Source of the DNA: Candidatus Paceibacterota bacterium
GTDB taxonomy: Bacteria; Verrucomicrobiota; Verrucomicrobiia; Limisphaerales; UBA8199
NCBI GenBank assembly: GCA_035452965.1
Contig: DAOTCE010000002.1
Location: forward strand, 371,898 to 435,897
Length of the DNA: 64,000 nt
Reading direction: 5' to 3'
Below are positions 8,966 to 17,192 of the stretch, in pieces (position 1 is the stretch's first letter; every line of letters starts with the position of its first letter). The notes under the pieces are model-generated. The model was not told the origin of the DNA. It saw only the letters and a program-made list of their open reading frames with translations, and made no database searches. The position numbers were made by a program, and so were the translations under genes.

Positions 8966-10171
8966 GTGTTCCTGAACCTGACCCTCGCCGCACTCGCGCT
9001 TCTCAGCTTGGCCCTGACGGTCTGGCAATGGCTTGTCGCCCGGCGCTTTCCGCTTCACCGGCGCGGGGCCGCTTCCGCCTCATCCTCAGACTCGGGCCGC
9101 AGCCGGCGTGAGCAGCGGCTGGCTGGCTCCCCCCAGGCGCCCGCTGCGCCGCAACCCGCTGTCACCCTGCTCAAACCCCTCAAGGGGTGCGATGCCGCCA
9201 CGGAGGATTGCCTGCGAAGCTGGTTCACGCAGGATTACGCGGGTCCCGTGCAGATTCTCTTCGGCGTGGCCGACGCGGAAGATCCCGTGTGCGGAGTTGT
9301 CCGCAAGCTGCTGCAGGACTTTCCGCAGCGCGATGCCCGGTTGGTCGTGTGCGGGCCGCTGCTCGGGGCCAATGCCAAGGTTTCCAAACTGGTCGAGTTG
9401 GAGCAATTGGCAAAGCACGACCTGCTCATCATCAGCGACGCCGATGTCAGAGTGCCGCCGGATTGCCTGGCAAACGTCGTCGCGCCCTTGCAGCAGCCGG
9501 AGGCAGGCCTGGTGAACTGCTTCTACCGCCTGGCAAATCCCACCACCCTGGCCATGCAGTGGGAGGCTATCGCCATCAATGCCGACTTCTGGAGCCAGGT
9601 TTTGCAAGCCCGGAGCCTTAGGCCAATAGACTTCGCTTTGGGCGCGGTTATGGCTTTGCGGCGCGCTCAACTCACGGAGATCGGCGGCTTCAGGGCGCTG
9701 GCGGATTGCCTGGCCGACGACTACCAGTTGGGCAATCGCATTGCGCAGCGAGGCTATTGCATTGCCCTTTCGCCCGTGGTCGTCGAATGCTGGTCGGCGC
9801 CGATGGGCTGGTCGGAGGTTTGGAAACATCAACTCCGGTGGGCACGGACTATTCGCGTCTGCCAGCCCGCGCCTTACTTCTTCAGCGTCTTGAGCAACGC
9901 CACGCTTTGGCCGCTGCTCTGGCTCCTCAGCACACCCAGCACGCTGGTGTTGGCCGTGGCCTTCGGTTGCGTCCTGACCCGCGTCCTGACCGCGCTCAAC
10001 CTGGAACATCGGCTGACTGGCCCCCGCCCTCCATTTGCCCACTGCTGGCTGGTGCCAGTGAAAGACCTGCTGCAAGCGGTGATTTGGCTTTTGGCTTTTC
10101 TCGGCAACCGCATCGAATGGCGCGGGCACCGGATGCGTCTCCGCCGCAACGGCACGCTGGTACGGGGCTAA
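8966..10171 (+). CDS. glycosyltransferase, GT21 / ceramide glucosyltransferase type (HpnI-like)
   Basis: 401 residues. There is an N-terminal membrane segment (1-25), then a GT-A catalytic region: VTLLKPLKG (~66), ISDADVRVPPD (~157), DFALGAVMALRR, DCLADDYQLGNR and QLRWARTIR (the Q/RxxRW motif), followed by C-terminal hydrophobic helices (~300-380). This arrangement is that of ceramide glucosyltransferases and of HpnI, which adds N-acetylglucosamine to bacteriohopanetetrol; a lipid acceptor is the likely role. Between the first helix and the catalytic region is a low-complexity Ser/Ala/Arg insertion. Start GTG. It is probably co-transcribed with the upstream MFS gene. Confidence 0.8.
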   Translation: MFLNLTLAALALLSLALTVWQWLVARRFPLHRRGAASASSSDSGRSRREQRLAGSPQAPAAPQPAVTLLKPLKGCDAATEDCLRSWFTQDYAGPVQILFGVADAEDPVCGVVRKLLQDFPQRDARLVVCGPLLGANAKVSKLVELEQLAKHDLLIISDADVRVPPDCLANVVAPLQQPEAGLVNCFYRLANPTTLAMQWEAIAINADFWSQVLQARSLRPIDFALGAVMALRRAQLTEIGGFRALADCLADDYQLGNRIAQRGYCIALSPVVVECWSAPMGWSEVWKHQLRWARTIRVCQPAPYFFSVLSNATLWPLLWLLSTPSTLVLAVAFGCVLTRVLTALNLEHRLTGPRPPFAHCWLVPVKDLLQAVIWLLAFLGNRIEWRGHRMRLRRNGTLVRG

Positions 10172-10320
10172 AGGGTGCCCGGACGTCAGCGCCCTTACGG
10201 ACCGCCTGTATCTCCAAGAATCGCGTACATCATGGATTTCCAGGAAGAGCCAACGATGGTTCTCACCCGCACAACCCGGATGGGGCCCCCAACCTCCAAC
10301 CTGTGTACTTTCGATATTTA

Positions 10321-10619
10321 GGACAGCGATGCCGTCTGCCGGCTTTCTCCACTCCCCGCTGGCCTTGACACCTTTGGCTTGGCGATACGGTGACGGCCCG
10401 GTGGTGCTACGGTGTGTATCCCATGGGGAGCGCTCCCCATGGGATACACACCGTAGCCCGACCGCACTAACTAGCCATCGTCCAGCCAGCCGCAAGCCTA
10501 CGCCGGCGTGCCGGCCACTGTAACGGCGCCGTCTCCTGTCCGGCGGGGGTGCGGGAGGTTGGAAGGGGAGTCCGAGACAGCGAATCACCACCGGTAGTCC
10601 CCGGAAATCCGCGAATAAC
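10321..10619 (+). repeat. palindromic intergenic repeat element, copy A
   Basis: About 300 bp alignable with 54125-54410, from GGACAG at the left to the GGAAA..GCGAA..ACC region at the right. The core 10406-10457 is a perfect 52-nt palindrome centred at 10431/10432; its inner half reads CCATGGGGAGCGCTCCCC. Shared flanks include CCTTTGGCTTGG on the left and GACCGCACTAAC and CCATCGTCCAGCCAGCCG on the right. The element fills most of the gene-free gap 10172-10708; 10172-10320 shows nothing recognisable. Confidence 0.85.
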
Positions 10620-10631
10620 CAAAACTTTGTT

Positions 10632-10649
10632 ATCCGTACTTATACGGAT
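10632..10649. promoter_or_regulatory. inverted repeat, possible operator
   Basis: ATCCGTA-CTTA-TACGGAT, a perfect 7-bp inverted repeat with a 4-nt spacer, 60 bp upstream of the small gene at 10709. It could be a repressor site or a chance repeat. Confidence 0.3.
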
Positions 10650-10708
10650 GTGACAGCTTTTGTCCGACCCCTGGTCGTAAGGTGGGCGTGAAAACTAAAT
10701 AAACGCCT

Positions 10709-10921
10709 ATGACTAACGCACAATTAGAACTGAGCTTCGGAACCCGCTACGCGCGCCCGAAGCCGCTCGCCACCCCTCGTTCGTCTTTCCGCAGTGCGCA
10801 GTGGTGGTTCCAGCGGATGCGCCAGATAGTGGATTGCGCAATGGACTGGCGGCCAGCGCCGCCACCGCGGCCGGAGCAGATTCTGTTTTCCGGCGAAGAT
10901 CACCGGTTCTGGACCGCTTAA
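10709..10921 (+). CDS. small conserved-looking protein of unknown function
   Basis: 70 residues, Arg/Trp/Pro-rich: MTNAQLELSFGTR, then SAQWWFQRMRQIVDCAMDW and PPPRPEQILF. I recall similar short proteins with a WWF-x-x-MRQ-x-V-D core and PPPRPEQ in Verrucomicrobiota genomes, but cannot check this here. There is no signal peptide or membrane segment. A TAAATA hexamer ends 7 nt before the ATG and no Shine-Dalgarno sequence is seen, so a leaderless message is possible. It stands alone between the repeat element and the DegT gene. Confidence 0.6.
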   Translation: MTNAQLELSFGTRYARPKPLATPRSSFRSAQWWFQRMRQIVDCAMDWRPAPPPRPEQILFSGEDHRFWTA

Positions 10922-11084
10922 GCTGCGCGCGGGCGGGCACGCCTCGCCACGGCGGCCATGCCAAGTTCGCCCTTGACGGCGGGCGCGTGTCCAAGTGCGA
11001 TATGCGCACACGCGCTGAACTTCTCGGCGGCCCGAAGTGTTTCGGGCTGTCCGGAAACCGCGGCAGAAATAAACAAACGTGGAT

Positions 11085-12359
11085 ATGAGCAACCAACTGG
11101 CGATTAACGGCGGCCCCAAGGCCGTGACCAATCAACTGCAAGGCTGGCCGCAGTTTGACGAGAATGCAGTCAAGTCGGTCGAGGCGGTGTTGCGCTCCGG
11201 CAAGGTTAACTACTGGACCGGCAAGCGGGGCATGGAATTCGAGAAGCAATTTGCCGAGTGGCAAGGCAGCAAACACGCCATCAGCGTGGCCACCGGCACG
11301 GCGGCCCTGCATGTCGCGCTGGCCTCATTGGGCATCGGCCCCGGCGACGAGGTCATTGTGCCCAGCTACACCTTTATCGCGAGCAGCTTCTCCGTCGTTC
11401 AGGCCGGGGCCATCCCCCGCTTCGCGGATGTGAACCTGGAGGACCACTGCATCAGCGTGGAGTCGGCGGAGAAGTTGGTGACGCCGCGGACCAAAGCGAT
11501 CATGCCGGTGCATCTCTACGGCAACGTCTGCGACATGGACAAGATCCTGGCCTTCGCCAGGCGGCACAAGCTGTTCGTGATTGAGGATAATGCCGAAGCG
11601 TTCGGCGGCGCCTACAAGGGCAAGAAGACGGGGACGCTCGGCCACATCGCCGGCTGCAGTTTCTGCCAGAACAAGACCTTCACCACCGGCGGGGAAGGCG
11701 GCATGGTTACGACCGACGACGAGGATCTGGCCTGGAAGGCGCGCAGCTTCCGGGACCACGGCTACGACGTGAAGCAGCGACTGAGCTTGCTCGAACTCGA
11801 GCAGAAGCTGCCCTACATCCACAACATGGTCGGCTGGAACTATCGGATGACCGAAATGCAATCGGCAATCGGCCTGGCTGAGCTGGCGCGGATGGAAACC
11901 TGGAACATGCCGCGGCGGCGCCGCAACGCGCAGGTCCTGCTCAACGCGCTTAAGACCTCCAAGCATATCAAGTATTTTCCCGTGGACACCCCCGAGCGGC
12001 AGAACGGGTGGTATGTGCTGGCCTTTTCGCTGGAGGTGGAGCGCCTCAAGTGCGATATCAAGCAGTTTGTTGCCGCCGTCGCCGCCGAAGGCGCGCCGGT
12101 CTGGAAAGTGTTCTGGCCGCAATGCCACACCGAACGGGCATTTCAGGAGCACAACGCTTTTGGCCGCACCGGCTTCCCGTTCAAGTCGAAGGAATATGCC
12201 ACCCCGGCGAGCGTTGACTACCGCGAGGTGGAAGTGCCGAATGCCCGCTGGCACGAGGCCCACACATTCACCTGCTTCGCGTACCCCACTTACACCGAGT
12301 CCGACATGGAGCAGATCGCCAACGCGATTCTGAAGGTGATCCGGGCGTACGAGAAATAG
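11085..12359 (+). CDS. DegT/DnrJ/EryC1/StrS-family aminotransferase
   Basis: 424 residues; a PLP-dependent enzyme of the sugar-aminotransferase family that makes amino sugars for surface polysaccharides or secondary metabolites. It shows the fold-type I pattern: SVATGTAALHVAL, EVIVPSYTFIASSFS, FVIEDNAEAFGGAYKGKKTG and the internal aldimine lysine in QNKTFTTGGEGG (Lys197). The C-terminal part ends with the family's short helix YTESDMEQIANAILKV. No other nucleotide-sugar genes are adjacent, so the substrate is open. The ATG at 11085 is chosen over GTG at 11079; neither has a clear Shine-Dalgarno sequence. Confidence 0.9.
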   Translation: MSNQLAINGGPKAVTNQLQGWPQFDENAVKSVEAVLRSGKVNYWTGKRGMEFEKQFAEWQGSKHAISVATGTAALHVALASLGIGPGDEVIVPSYTFIASSFSVVQAGAIPRFADVNLEDHCISVESAEKLVTPRTKAIMPVHLYGNVCDMDKILAFARRHKLFVIEDNAEAFGGAYKGKKTGTLGHIAGCSFCQNKTFTTGGEGGMVTTDDEDLAWKARSFRDHGYDVKQRLSLLELEQKLPYIHNMVGWNYRMTEMQSAIGLAELARMETWNMPRRRRNAQVLLNALKTSKHIKYFPVDTPERQNGWYVLAFSLEVERLKCDIKQFVAAVAAEGAPVWKVFWPQCHTERAFQEHNAFGRTGFPFKSKEYATPASVDYREVEVPNARWHEAHTFTCFAYPTYTESDMEQIANAILKVIRAYEK

Positions 12360-12507
12360 AGGCGGAGGCAGAGACGCGGGAAATCGGCGACGGCAGACGA
12401 GCCTGAGTCCCCGAGCCGGATAGAGCGATCGGTGTCCTGCCTCGAAGGCCCGGCTTCTTGATTTGGGGATGGCCGAAAGGCCCGGGAAACGTTAGGGTAG
12501 CTCCCGC

Positions 12508-13401
12508 GTGAACCTGTTTCTCGTGCTGCCGCTCAAGACAAACAAGTCTGGGCCGCACGGCGCCGGCCGTCAATCGAGGCCTCATTCGGCCAGGCACCGG
12601 CTGCATGCCTTCACCCTGATCGAACTGCTGGTGGTTATCGCCATTATCGCCATTCTGGCGGCGCTGCTCCTGCCTGCCCTCACCAAAGCCAAGAGCAAGG
12701 CCAAACAGGCTGGCTGTATCAACAATCTCCGGCAGATCGGCCTCGGCCTGGCGATTTACCTGAACGACTTCAGGGCTTACCCGAGCTGTTACTCGGTGAC
12801 ACCGCAGGTCTACGCCGTCTGGCCGACCCGGCTCCTGTCCGTGATGGCCAATAATCGAGCGGTGTTTTGCTGCCCCGCCGCACGGCCTGACGCAGCCTGG
12901 AATACCAACGCCAACAAGACTCTGGGGGCGAGACGCCCGGAGGGCACTTTTGATCCCTACGGGATTACCCTGAACACCCGTTTCTCCCTCGCCTATAACG
13001 ATTGGGGGCTCGATTTGGGCCACGACCCTCAGCTCGGGTTGGGCGGGGACATCAATGGCTATTGGACGTTCCGGGGCCCGGTGACGGAAGCCATGGTGCG
13101 CAAACCGGTTGACATGATCATGCTCGGGGACGCGCGGGCTTTCGAGAATCCGTCCCTGTACAACACTTGGCCGGCGAACCTGGACCCCACGCAGTACGAC
13201 CAGTGGCCATCGAATCGGCACAATCGCCAGACGGATTTGTTGTTCTGCGACGGTCATGCCGCCGCCGCCCGGCGGCGTGATGTGGTTGACCCGGCCAATC
13301 TGCTCTGGCGCGCCCGCTGGAACAATGACAACGACCCGCACACGGCCGATATTGCAGCTTGGCCAGTGGACTGGGCCCGGGAAGCGTTGATTGATCCTTG
13401 A
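12508..13401 (+). CDS. type II secretion / pseudopilin-like protein with H-X9-DG motif
   Basis: 297 residues. A basic leader of about 34 residues ends at Ala before the prepilin signature [20 protein letters not shown], so a prepilin peptidase should cut before Phe and leave an N-methylated pilin-like helix. Downstream are [13 protein letters not shown] and the H-X9-DG motif [13 protein letters not shown], typical of the large pseudopilin-like families of Planctomycetota and Verrucomicrobiota. It is probably membrane-anchored and periplasmic; the cargo is unknown. GTG start. It stands alone and converges on the NUDIX gene. Confidence 0.85.
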   Translation: MNLFLVLPLKTNKSGPHGAGRQSRPHSARHRLHAFTLIELLVVIAIIAILAALLLPALTKAKSKAKQAGCINNLRQIGLGLAIYLNDFRAYPSCYSVTPQVYAVWPTRLLSVMANNRAVFCCPAARPDAAWNTNANKTLGARRPEGTFDPYGITLNTRFSLAYNDWGLDLGHDPQLGLGGDINGYWTFRGPVTEAMVRKPVDMIMLGDARAFENPSLYNTWPANLDPTQYDQWPSNRHNRQTDLLFCDGHAAAARRRDVVDPANLLWRARWNNDNDPHTADIAAWPVDWAREALIDP

Positions 13402-13427
13402 CCCCTGAGTCCGCCCTGGACCGGATC

Positions 13428-14024
13428 TCACCCCCGCCTCGGCGGTCGGTTTGCCGAAGCGAATCGCGCTTCGTGGCCAACCCTATTCCAGATTGCCAAT
13501 AGCGCCCCCGCAAAGTCCTGCGGCCGTTCTGCCATCCAGGAAGTGACTCTTCCTGGCGAAAACCAACCACCGCGCTCGATTTCCTCGGCGTCCAGCCGAA
13601 ACGGCCCCTCGGCTTTGCAGCGATAGACCCACACGTGCTCCTGGTCGGTTTCAGCGCTGGCCGCGAGCTTGAACAACCGCTGCGGGGCGGCTGCCACCTT
13701 CAGGCCGATTTCCTCTCCCAACTCCCTTATAGCGCAAGCGTCATAATCCTCGCCGGCAGCCACATGGCCCGAGGCAGACGAATCCCACAAGCCGGGCTGG
13801 CGATCCTTCTTCATCGAACGCTTCTGCAGATAGACCTGCCCGGCCGCGTTGAACACCAGGACATGCACCGACCGGTGCATCAAGCCCAGGCGATGCACTT
13901 CGCTGCGCGGCCGCTGCCCGATGACTTCGTCGCGCTCGTTGACGATATCGAAGAGTTCTTCCTGCACGTTAAGGACTGAGCGCCTGGTTCCGGAGCCTGG
14001 CCAGGGCCAGAATGGAGAGGGCAT
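13428..14024 (-). CDS. NUDIX hydrolase, isopentenyl-diphosphate isomerase-like
   Basis: 198 residues. The Nudix box GHVAAGEDYDACAIRELGEE is complete (Gx5Ex7REUxEExGU with the following IGL). The surrounding pattern ELFDIVNERDEVIGQ, HRLGLMHRSVHVLVFN, LQKRSMKKDRQPGLWD is that of the YfcD/IDI-like NUDIX proteins. The real start may be within the first 20 residues, as family members begin near VQEELFDIV; the ATG at 14024 is used since it lies 6 nt after the rsmA stop. Last gene of the queE operon; substrate unknown. Confidence 0.85.
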   Translation of the reverse strand: MPSPFWPWPGSGTRRSVLNVQEELFDIVNERDEVIGQRPRSEVHRLGLMHRSVHVLVFNAAGQVYLQKRSMKKDRQPGLWDSSASGHVAAGEDYDACAIRELGEEIGLKVAAAPQRLFKLAASAETDQEHVWVYRCKAEGPFRLDAEEIERGGWFSPGRVTSWMAERPQDFAGALLAIWNRVGHEARFASANRPPRRG

Positions 14025-14030
14025 GGCAGT

Positions 14031-14939
14031 TCATCCCGGGCCTTGGGACAGAGCCTGCGCCAAGCTAACAAACTGTTCCAGGGAGACTTCCTCCGCACGG
14101 ATTTGCGGGGATAGATTCAGGCGCTCGAACTCCCCGATCAGGCGCAATTCGGGCCAATCTTCCTTCAGCAGTTTGAGCATCATCTTGCGCCGCTGGGAGA
14201 AGCTCCGCTTGATGATCCGGGCGAATGCGCCTCGCGGTTCCGGTGGGAGCAGGGGCTCCTTGCGGCGCAGCAAGCAGATGCAGGCTGAATCCACGTCCGG
14301 CTCCGGGAAGAAGCAACTGGCCGGTATCTTAAACCAGTCCTGCAGTTCGTACTCGAGCTGGACCAGCAGCGTCAGCACGCCGTAATCAGGAGCGCCCGCC
14401 TTTGCCAGCAGCCGCTTGGCCACCTCAAGTTGCAGCGTGATCACTATCCGCTCCGGGCCGCGCCCCGCCTGGCTGGGAAGGTGCGCCCCATTCCCCACAG
14501 ATTCCCGGGCTGGCGCACACGCCGACCCCTTCGTGGCCAACTCCACCAGGATCAGCGAGGCGACCGAGAAGGGCAGGTTGGCCACCAGCTTCCACCCACT
14601 CCAGTCGTGCGGGTCCCGGCTCAGGTACTCGAGCGCGTCACCGTGAAGCAACCGCAACACAGGTTGCTTGCCGGCCTCGGGCCGGAACCGCAGTTTGAGC
14701 ACCTCCACCAGCCTCGCATCCTTTTCGATGGCCAGGACTTCGCCCGCTTGCTCCACCAGCAGTTCGGTCAGCGGCCCAAGACCCGGCCCGACCTCCAATA
14801 CCCGATCCGACTTCTTGAGCTCCGCCGCCATCATGATGCGCCGAATCTGATTGGCATCGTGGAGGAAGTTCTGGCCCAGAGACTTCGTCAGCAGTATGCC
14901 GTGCTCCGCCAGGAGCAGCTTCATCTCCGTGAGTTTCAT
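14031..14939 (-). CDS. rsmA: 16S rRNA (adenine1518/1519-N6)-dimethyltransferase RsmA (KsgA)
   Basis: 302 residues. It dimethylates two adjacent adenines in helix 45 of 16S rRNA. The N-terminus KSLGQNFLHDANQIRRI, the SAM-binding LEVGPGLGPLTELL, IEKDARLVEVL, the catalytic NLPFSVASLILVELA (NLPF in place of the usual NLPY) and PDVDSACICLL are all present. An insertion of about 25 residues rich in Ala, Gly and Pro (after VELATKGS) separates the catalytic motif from the following strand IVITLQLEVA. Its start overlaps the stop of the class III aminotransferase by 4 bp, so translation is probably coupled. Confidence 0.93.
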   Translation of the reverse strand: MKLTEMKLLLAEHGILLTKSLGQNFLHDANQIRRIMMAAELKKSDRVLEVGPGLGPLTELLVEQAGEVLAIEKDARLVEVLKLRFRPEAGKQPVLRLLHGDALEYLSRDPHDWSGWKLVANLPFSVASLILVELATKGSACAPARESVGNGAHLPSQAGRGPERIVITLQLEVAKRLLAKAGAPDYGVLTLLVQLEYELQDWFKIPASCFFPEPDVDSACICLLRRKEPLLPPEPRGAFARIIKRSFSQRRKMMLKLLKEDWPELRLIGEFERLNLSPQIRAEEVSLEQFVSLAQALSQGPG

Positions 14940-16270
14940 GCGGTGAGCACCACCCCCAGCGCATGAATTGCTTGCCGGAGTTGGTTCGCGGAGATGGTCA
15001 GGGGTGGAGTGAATCCGATGACGTTGGAGTGTTCCCCCTCAGGCAGGAATATAAACCCGCGCCGCAGGAGCGCTTTGACTGCCTTCAGGACAGGTGCGGT
15101 TGCCGGGGCTCCGTCGGAGGAGCACACTTCCAGGCCCGCCAGCAGGCCCATTCCACGAGGGGCCAGGGCGAGGGACGACGGGCGGCGAGCGAGGGAGGAA
15201 AGGGAAGCAAGCAGGAGATTGCCCAGACTGGCGCTGCGGTGGACCAGTTGTCGGGCGGCGATCTGTTTAATCTGGGCCAACGCCATTGCACAGCCGACGG
15301 GATGTCCCAGAAACGTGCTGGTATGAATCGCTTCCCCGCTCGACGGCGGCCAGGCTGCGTCCATCAAATCGGCGCGTCCGACGCAAGCGGACAACGGAAA
15401 GCCCCCGGTCAGCGCTTTGCCCAGGCAGATCAGGTCCGGCACTGTGCCGGAGTGCTCGCAGGCAAACCACTTCCCGGTGCGGCCAAAGCCGGTGTAAATC
15501 TCATCCAATATCAGCAGGGCCTGGTGTTCGTCGCAAAGGCGCCGCAACAACGGCAGGAACCCCGGCGGGGGGAAATTGACGCCGCCGCGGACCTGGATTG
15601 GCTCGACCAGGATCGCACCAATGCGCTTGCTCCGGAACAAGCGGCGTATTTGGGACTCAGTCGTCCGCATCGCTGAGTCAGGATGAGCGGCGCCTGACTT
15701 GGGAAACATCACGAAGTGCCCGAATTCGCGAAGCTGGCTGCGGAACGGCAAACGAAAATGCGCCCGTTGGGTGACGTTGAGCGCCCCATAACCCAGACCA
15801 TGATAGGCCCCCTCAAAGGCAACCACGCCGGGCTTGCCGGTGGCCCGCAGCGCCGTCTTAAGCGCCGCTTCGACGGCCTCGAAGCCTGAGTTGCAGAAGG
15901 TTGTCTTGCCCGCAGCCACCCGCACAGGCCGGGCGGAGTTTACAGGCTTGGCTCGCCAACGCTCGAACGTGATCCGGCTCAACTCGCGCGCTAACTGTGC
16001 CTTGAGCGCGTGCGGATGGACATCGCCCATCGCATGCAGCAGCGTCGCCATTTGTTGTTGCCCGGCCCTGACCACTTCCGGATTGGCATGCCCGGTCGCC
16101 GCCACCCCGAAGGCAGCGGTCATATCCAAATACTTCTTCCCGTCCGCGTCCCAGACGTGCACGCCCCTGGCCCGCTCCCACACAATGGGCCAGGAACCAT
16201 TCGCCTCGATAGACGTGACATTGCGCGATTCATAGGCGCGCAACAGGGTCAAAGTCTGGCGCGTGGTCAT
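14936..16270 (-). CDS. class III (PLP-dependent) aminotransferase
   Basis: 444 residues, full length for the class III aminotransferase family. Motifs: YLDMTAAFGVAATGHANPEV near the N-terminus, the PLP-contacting FCNSGFEAVEAALK, FEGAYHGLGYG, LILDEIYTGFGRTGKWFA (Asp-Glu pair) and the aldimine lysine in CLGKALTGGFPLSA. The natural amine is not evident; relatives include acetylornithine, 4-aminobutyrate and beta-amino acid transaminases. It lies between queE (6-bp gap) and rsmA (4-bp overlap) in a four-gene operon, which does not suggest its substrate. Confidence 0.88.
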   Translation of the reverse strand: MTTRQTLTLLRAYESRNVTSIEANGSWPIVWERARGVHVWDADGKKYLDMTAAFGVAATGHANPEVVRAGQQQMATLLHAMGDVHPHALKAQLARELSRITFERWRAKPVNSARPVRVAAGKTTFCNSGFEAVEAALKTALRATGKPGVVAFEGAYHGLGYGALNVTQRAHFRLPFRSQLREFGHFVMFPKSGAAHPDSAMRTTESQIRRLFRSKRIGAILVEPIQVRGGVNFPPPGFLPLLRRLCDEHQALLILDEIYTGFGRTGKWFACEHSGTVPDLICLGKALTGGFPLSACVGRADLMDAAWPPSSGEAIHTSTFLGHPVGCAMALAQIKQIAARQLVHRSASLGNLLLASLSSLARRPSSLALAPRGMGLLAGLEVCSSDGAPATAPVLKAVKALLRRGFIFLPEGEHSNVIGFTPPLTISANQLRQAIHALGVVLTA

Positions 16271-16276
16271 CTTTGG

Positions 16277-17029
16277 TCAAACCCCTCTCGCCTCTGGCGC
16301 CCAGATCACCTTGTGCAACTGAATCTGGAAGCGCACGGGCAATCTGTCGGCAATTATCTTCTCGGCCAGGTCCTTGCGCGAAATCGGCGTCTGCGCCGGC
16401 GGCGGTTTGTTAAGCGAGATGTGCTGCTGGCTGGGCGCGAGCGGATGGGCCCACGAGAATAGCAACGGACAGATGGCGGCGAGCTTGTGCCTGGCGATGC
16501 ATTCTTTGGCCCACCGGTAATCCTCGCGGGTGGCGATGACAAATTTGATTTCGTCAGTGCTCCTAAGGTGGCGCAGGTTCTCCCAGCGATTGCGGGCCGC
16601 CTCACCGCTGCTGGGGCATTTCAAGTCCATGATGCGCCGCACGCGCGGGTCCACCGGGGAAATGTCATGCGCGCCGTTGGTTTCGAGCAGCACCGTGAAA
16701 CCGTCGTCGCACAGCGCCCGCATGAGCGGCAGGGAATTCCCCTGCAGCAACGGCTCCCCTCCCGTCAATTCCACCAAAGGCAGCAGGCCTCCGCCGCGTC
16801 CGGCTTGCGGCCTTCGGGCTTCATGGAACGGGCCGGCCAACCGCCGGACTTCCGCGCGGACTTGCGCCAGTGATTTCCTGTGGCCCCGGGAAAACGCATA
16901 CGCGGTGTCGCAATACGAGCAGCGCAGGTCGCAGCCGGTCAGCCGGATGAAGATGCACGGCCATCCCGCGAACGTGCTCTCGCCCTGCAAACTCAGGTAG
17001 ATTTCATTGATGACCAGCGTGTCGGACAT
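16277..17029 (-). CDS. queE: 7-carboxy-7-deazaguanine synthase QueE
   Basis: 250 residues. A radical SAM enzyme of queuosine biosynthesis that contracts 6-carboxy-5,6,7,8-tetrahydropterin to 7-carboxy-7-deazaguanine. It starts with INEIYLSLQGESTFAGWPC and carries CDLRCSYCDTAYAF (CX3CX2C: Cys33, Cys37, Cys40), then VELTGGEPLLQ and later DLKCPSSGE. First gene of a four-gene operon (queE, aminotransferase, rsmA, NUDIX), so two RNA-modification genes share it. No queC, queD or queF is in the window. There is no Shine-Dalgarno sequence before the ATG; a -10-like hexamer ends 7 nt upstream. Confidence 0.92.
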   Translation of the reverse strand: MSDTLVINEIYLSLQGESTFAGWPCIFIRLTGCDLRCSYCDTAYAFSRGHRKSLAQVRAEVRRLAGPFHEARRPQAGRGGGLLPLVELTGGEPLLQGNSLPLMRALCDDGFTVLLETNGAHDISPVDPRVRRIMDLKCPSSGEAARNRWENLRHLRSTDEIKFVIATREDYRWAKECIARHKLAAICPLLFSWAHPLAPSQQHISLNKPPPAQTPISRKDLAEKIIADRLPVRFQIQLHKVIWAPEARGV

Positions 17030-17036
17030 CCACAGT

Positions 17037-17065
17037 AATCTAGGGGATTGGCCGGCAGGAGGGAA
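17037..17065 (-). promoter_or_regulatory. weak putative promoter of the queE operon
   Basis: On the minus strand TTCCCT (17060-17065), 17-bp spacer, TAGATT (17037-17042), then 7 nt to the queE ATG. The -35 is poor (3 of 6). It is listed because the -10 and its distance to the start codon match the ilv leader promoter. Confidence 0.25.
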
Positions 17066-17155
17066 GCGGCATGAGTTGCATCAGATGCGCGCGGTCTCCA
17101 TAATAGCCCAACTCGTGCTACCATTCGGCCCCCTCTTGGCCGACCGGATTTCACT

Positions 17156-17185
17156 TTGCTGAACGCGGCCCTATGCGAGTATAAT
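17156..17185 (+). promoter_or_regulatory. sigma70-type promoter of the amino-acid dehydrogenase gene, leaderless
   Basis: TTGCTG (17156-17161), 18-bp spacer, perfect TATAAT (17180-17185). Seven nucleotides separate the -10 from the ATG at 17193, where transcription should begin. An in-frame ATG at 17184 lies inside the -10 and would not be transcribed. Confidence 0.65.
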
Positions 17186-17192
17186 GTGGGCC

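Noticed and set aside
10406..10457. Rho-independent terminator
   Set aside because: The palindrome has no loop and no T-run, and lies 235 bp after the preceding gene; it is treated as a repeat element.
17030..17192. PreQ1 riboswitch before queE
   Set aside because: The start codon lies 7 nt after a -10-like hexamer and no PreQ1 aptamer pattern is visible upstream.
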